Positions 33,201 through 34,147 of a stretch of 34,147 nucleotides of DNA are shown piece by piece. Under the pieces are notes generated by a model, which worked only from the letters and a program-made list of their open reading frames with translations, did no database searches and was not told the origin of the DNA. How positions within the stretch are numbered: position 1 is the stretch's first letter; each line of letters opens with the position of its first letter. This DNA comes from a bacterium (GTDB taxonomy: Bacteria > Patescibacteriota > Patescibacteriia > JACQSD01): NCBI GenBank assembly GCA_030648795.1, contig JAUSHC010000040.1, positions 1 through 34,147 on the forward strand. Reading direction: 5' to 3'. A program made the translations under genes and the position numbers.

Positions 33201-33632
33201 CGCGACTTCGCCATTCAAACAGCCGGAAAGAATAATAAGACCCTCATGATGCTCTTGTAAAAGCTCCCAATCGATGCGCGGCTTATAATAAAATCCTTCA
33301 AGGTGCGCTTTACTCGTGAGCGCGAGAAGATTTTTGTAGCCCTTTTCGTTTTTTGCGAGCACGGTGAGATGATAATAACGCTCATCATCCGCCGTTGCTT
33401 TCTTTTCCAAGCGACTTTTCGGCGCAACGTACATCTCTTCGCCGATGATGGGTTTAATCCCCTCGCGCACACACGCCTCGTAAAATTCAATCGTGCCATA
33501 CATGGAGCCGTGGTCAGTAAGCGCGACGGCGGGCATTTTGTATTCTTTGGCACGTTTCACCAGCTCGTCGATCTTCGGCAGACCGTCGAGCAACGAGTAA
33601 TGACTATGCACATGAAGGTGAACGAAGCTCAT
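30204..33632 (-). CDS. dnaE: DNA polymerase III subunit alpha
   Basis: [100 protein letters not shown]. Confidence 0.98.
   Translation of the reverse strand: [1142 protein letters not shown]
32671..32700. repeat. Heptameric tandem repeat (tgaatca)n inside dnaE
   Basis: tgaatca tgaatcg tgaatca tgaatca tg; encodes [11 protein letters not shown]. Confidence 0.92.
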
Positions 33633-33759
33633 AAAAGGGTAACTATGCGCGGAGAGCAGCGGAGTCGGCCCGCTTCCGTTGTAAGGCGGAACAAATAGGT
33701 ATCAACTATTGTCCAGCACCGGCTGGAGATACTCTCCTAAAGCTCATCTGCGCGTGATG

Positions 33760-33787
33760 AGTATATCAAATTTTTCCGTTGAAACAA
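33760..33787 (-). promoter_or_regulatory. Candidate dnaE promoter
   Basis: Minus strand TTGTTT, 16-nt spacer, TATACT. Confidence 0.45.
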
Positions 33788-33818
33788 AAACAGCTCTTTT
33801 GCAAGAGCTATTTTTGTA
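33787..33818. terminator. Bidirectional rho-independent terminator
   Basis: aaaaacAGCTCTTttgcAAGAGCTatttttgt; T tracts on both strands. Confidence 0.7.
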
Positions 33819-33905
33819 TTCCGCTTTGAACGGATGCGGTTCAATAGTTGATACCCAATATCAAGATAATCTATATCTTATGATGTGTCAAGAGGCAAGT
33901 TATAA

Positions 33906-33957
33906 AAAAACGCCTAGGGAGTCCGTGTGCGGAAACCCGAGGCGTGAGGAAAAAACA
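33906..33957 (-). terminator. Rho-independent terminator of the partial gene at the window end
   Basis: Minus strand ACGCCTCGGG...CCCTAGGCGTTTTTTT. Confidence 0.85.
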
Positions 33958-33984
33958 ATGTCACTCAAATGATGCCGAGTGACT

Positions 33985-34147
33985 CTATTGCGCTTTCATG
34001 AATCGGCGAAGAAAGAGTTTGTAACTGATGCCATAGACGAAGAACGCTGCCGCGAGCCCCGCAAGCGGAAATCCGCACAAGATGACGGGCGCATATGCGG
34101 CGTTCACGCCTCCATTCGCGTCGCCGAATACTTTCGTTATGGCATAA
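33985..34147 (-). CDS. C-terminal part of a membrane protein, truncated by window edge
   Basis: Minus-strand frame YAITKVFGDANGGVNAAYAPVILCGFPLAGLAAAFFVYGISYKLFLRRFMKAQ*, followed by a terminator. Confidence 0.75.
   Translation of the reverse strand, partial: YAITKVFGDANGGVNAAYAPVILCGFPLAGLAAAFFVYGISYKLFLRRFMKAQ

Larger units (their letters stand above)
33698..33855. repeat. Inverted repeat upstream of dnaE
   Basis: ggtatcaactattg (33698-33711) / caatagttgatacc (33842-33855), 14-bp perfect. Confidence 0.75.

Noticed and set aside
33709-33972. Plus-strand ORF of 87 aa
   Set aside because: Covers the promoter, two terminator hairpins and inverted repeats; no protein-like features.

Overview
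This 34-kb window looks like a Patescibacteria/CPR-type chromosome segment; that placement is inferred from gene content and style, not tested. Almost everything is on the minus strand: a partial M16 peptidase, a GxxExxY protein, TPM/LemA/SPFH envelope genes, YidC, GlyRS, an AI-2E family permease, ArgRS, infC-rpmI-rplT, GIY-YIG, tmRNA with smpB, two toxin-antitoxin modules, a 2223-aa giant protein, pyruvate kinase, an MFS permease, ThrRS, a conserved anchored protein and DnaE. The plus strand carries a compositionally distinct GC-rich membrane-protein gene, tRNA-Asp and a zinc-ribbon protein. The main finding is a dense load of short palindromic and heptameric repeats from several families. 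Copies occur between genes and also in frame inside conserved genes: pyk twice, thrS, argS, dnaE and a membrane-protein gene. The same repeats bracket the TA modules. Also notable are a tmRNA with a long tag ending ...AFAAVPV rather than ...LAA, a GxxExxY gene bracketed by about 46-bp inverted repeats, a nested inverted-repeat structure at the smpB start, and MITE-like elements. All calls were made by eye from the sequence; no database search was run.
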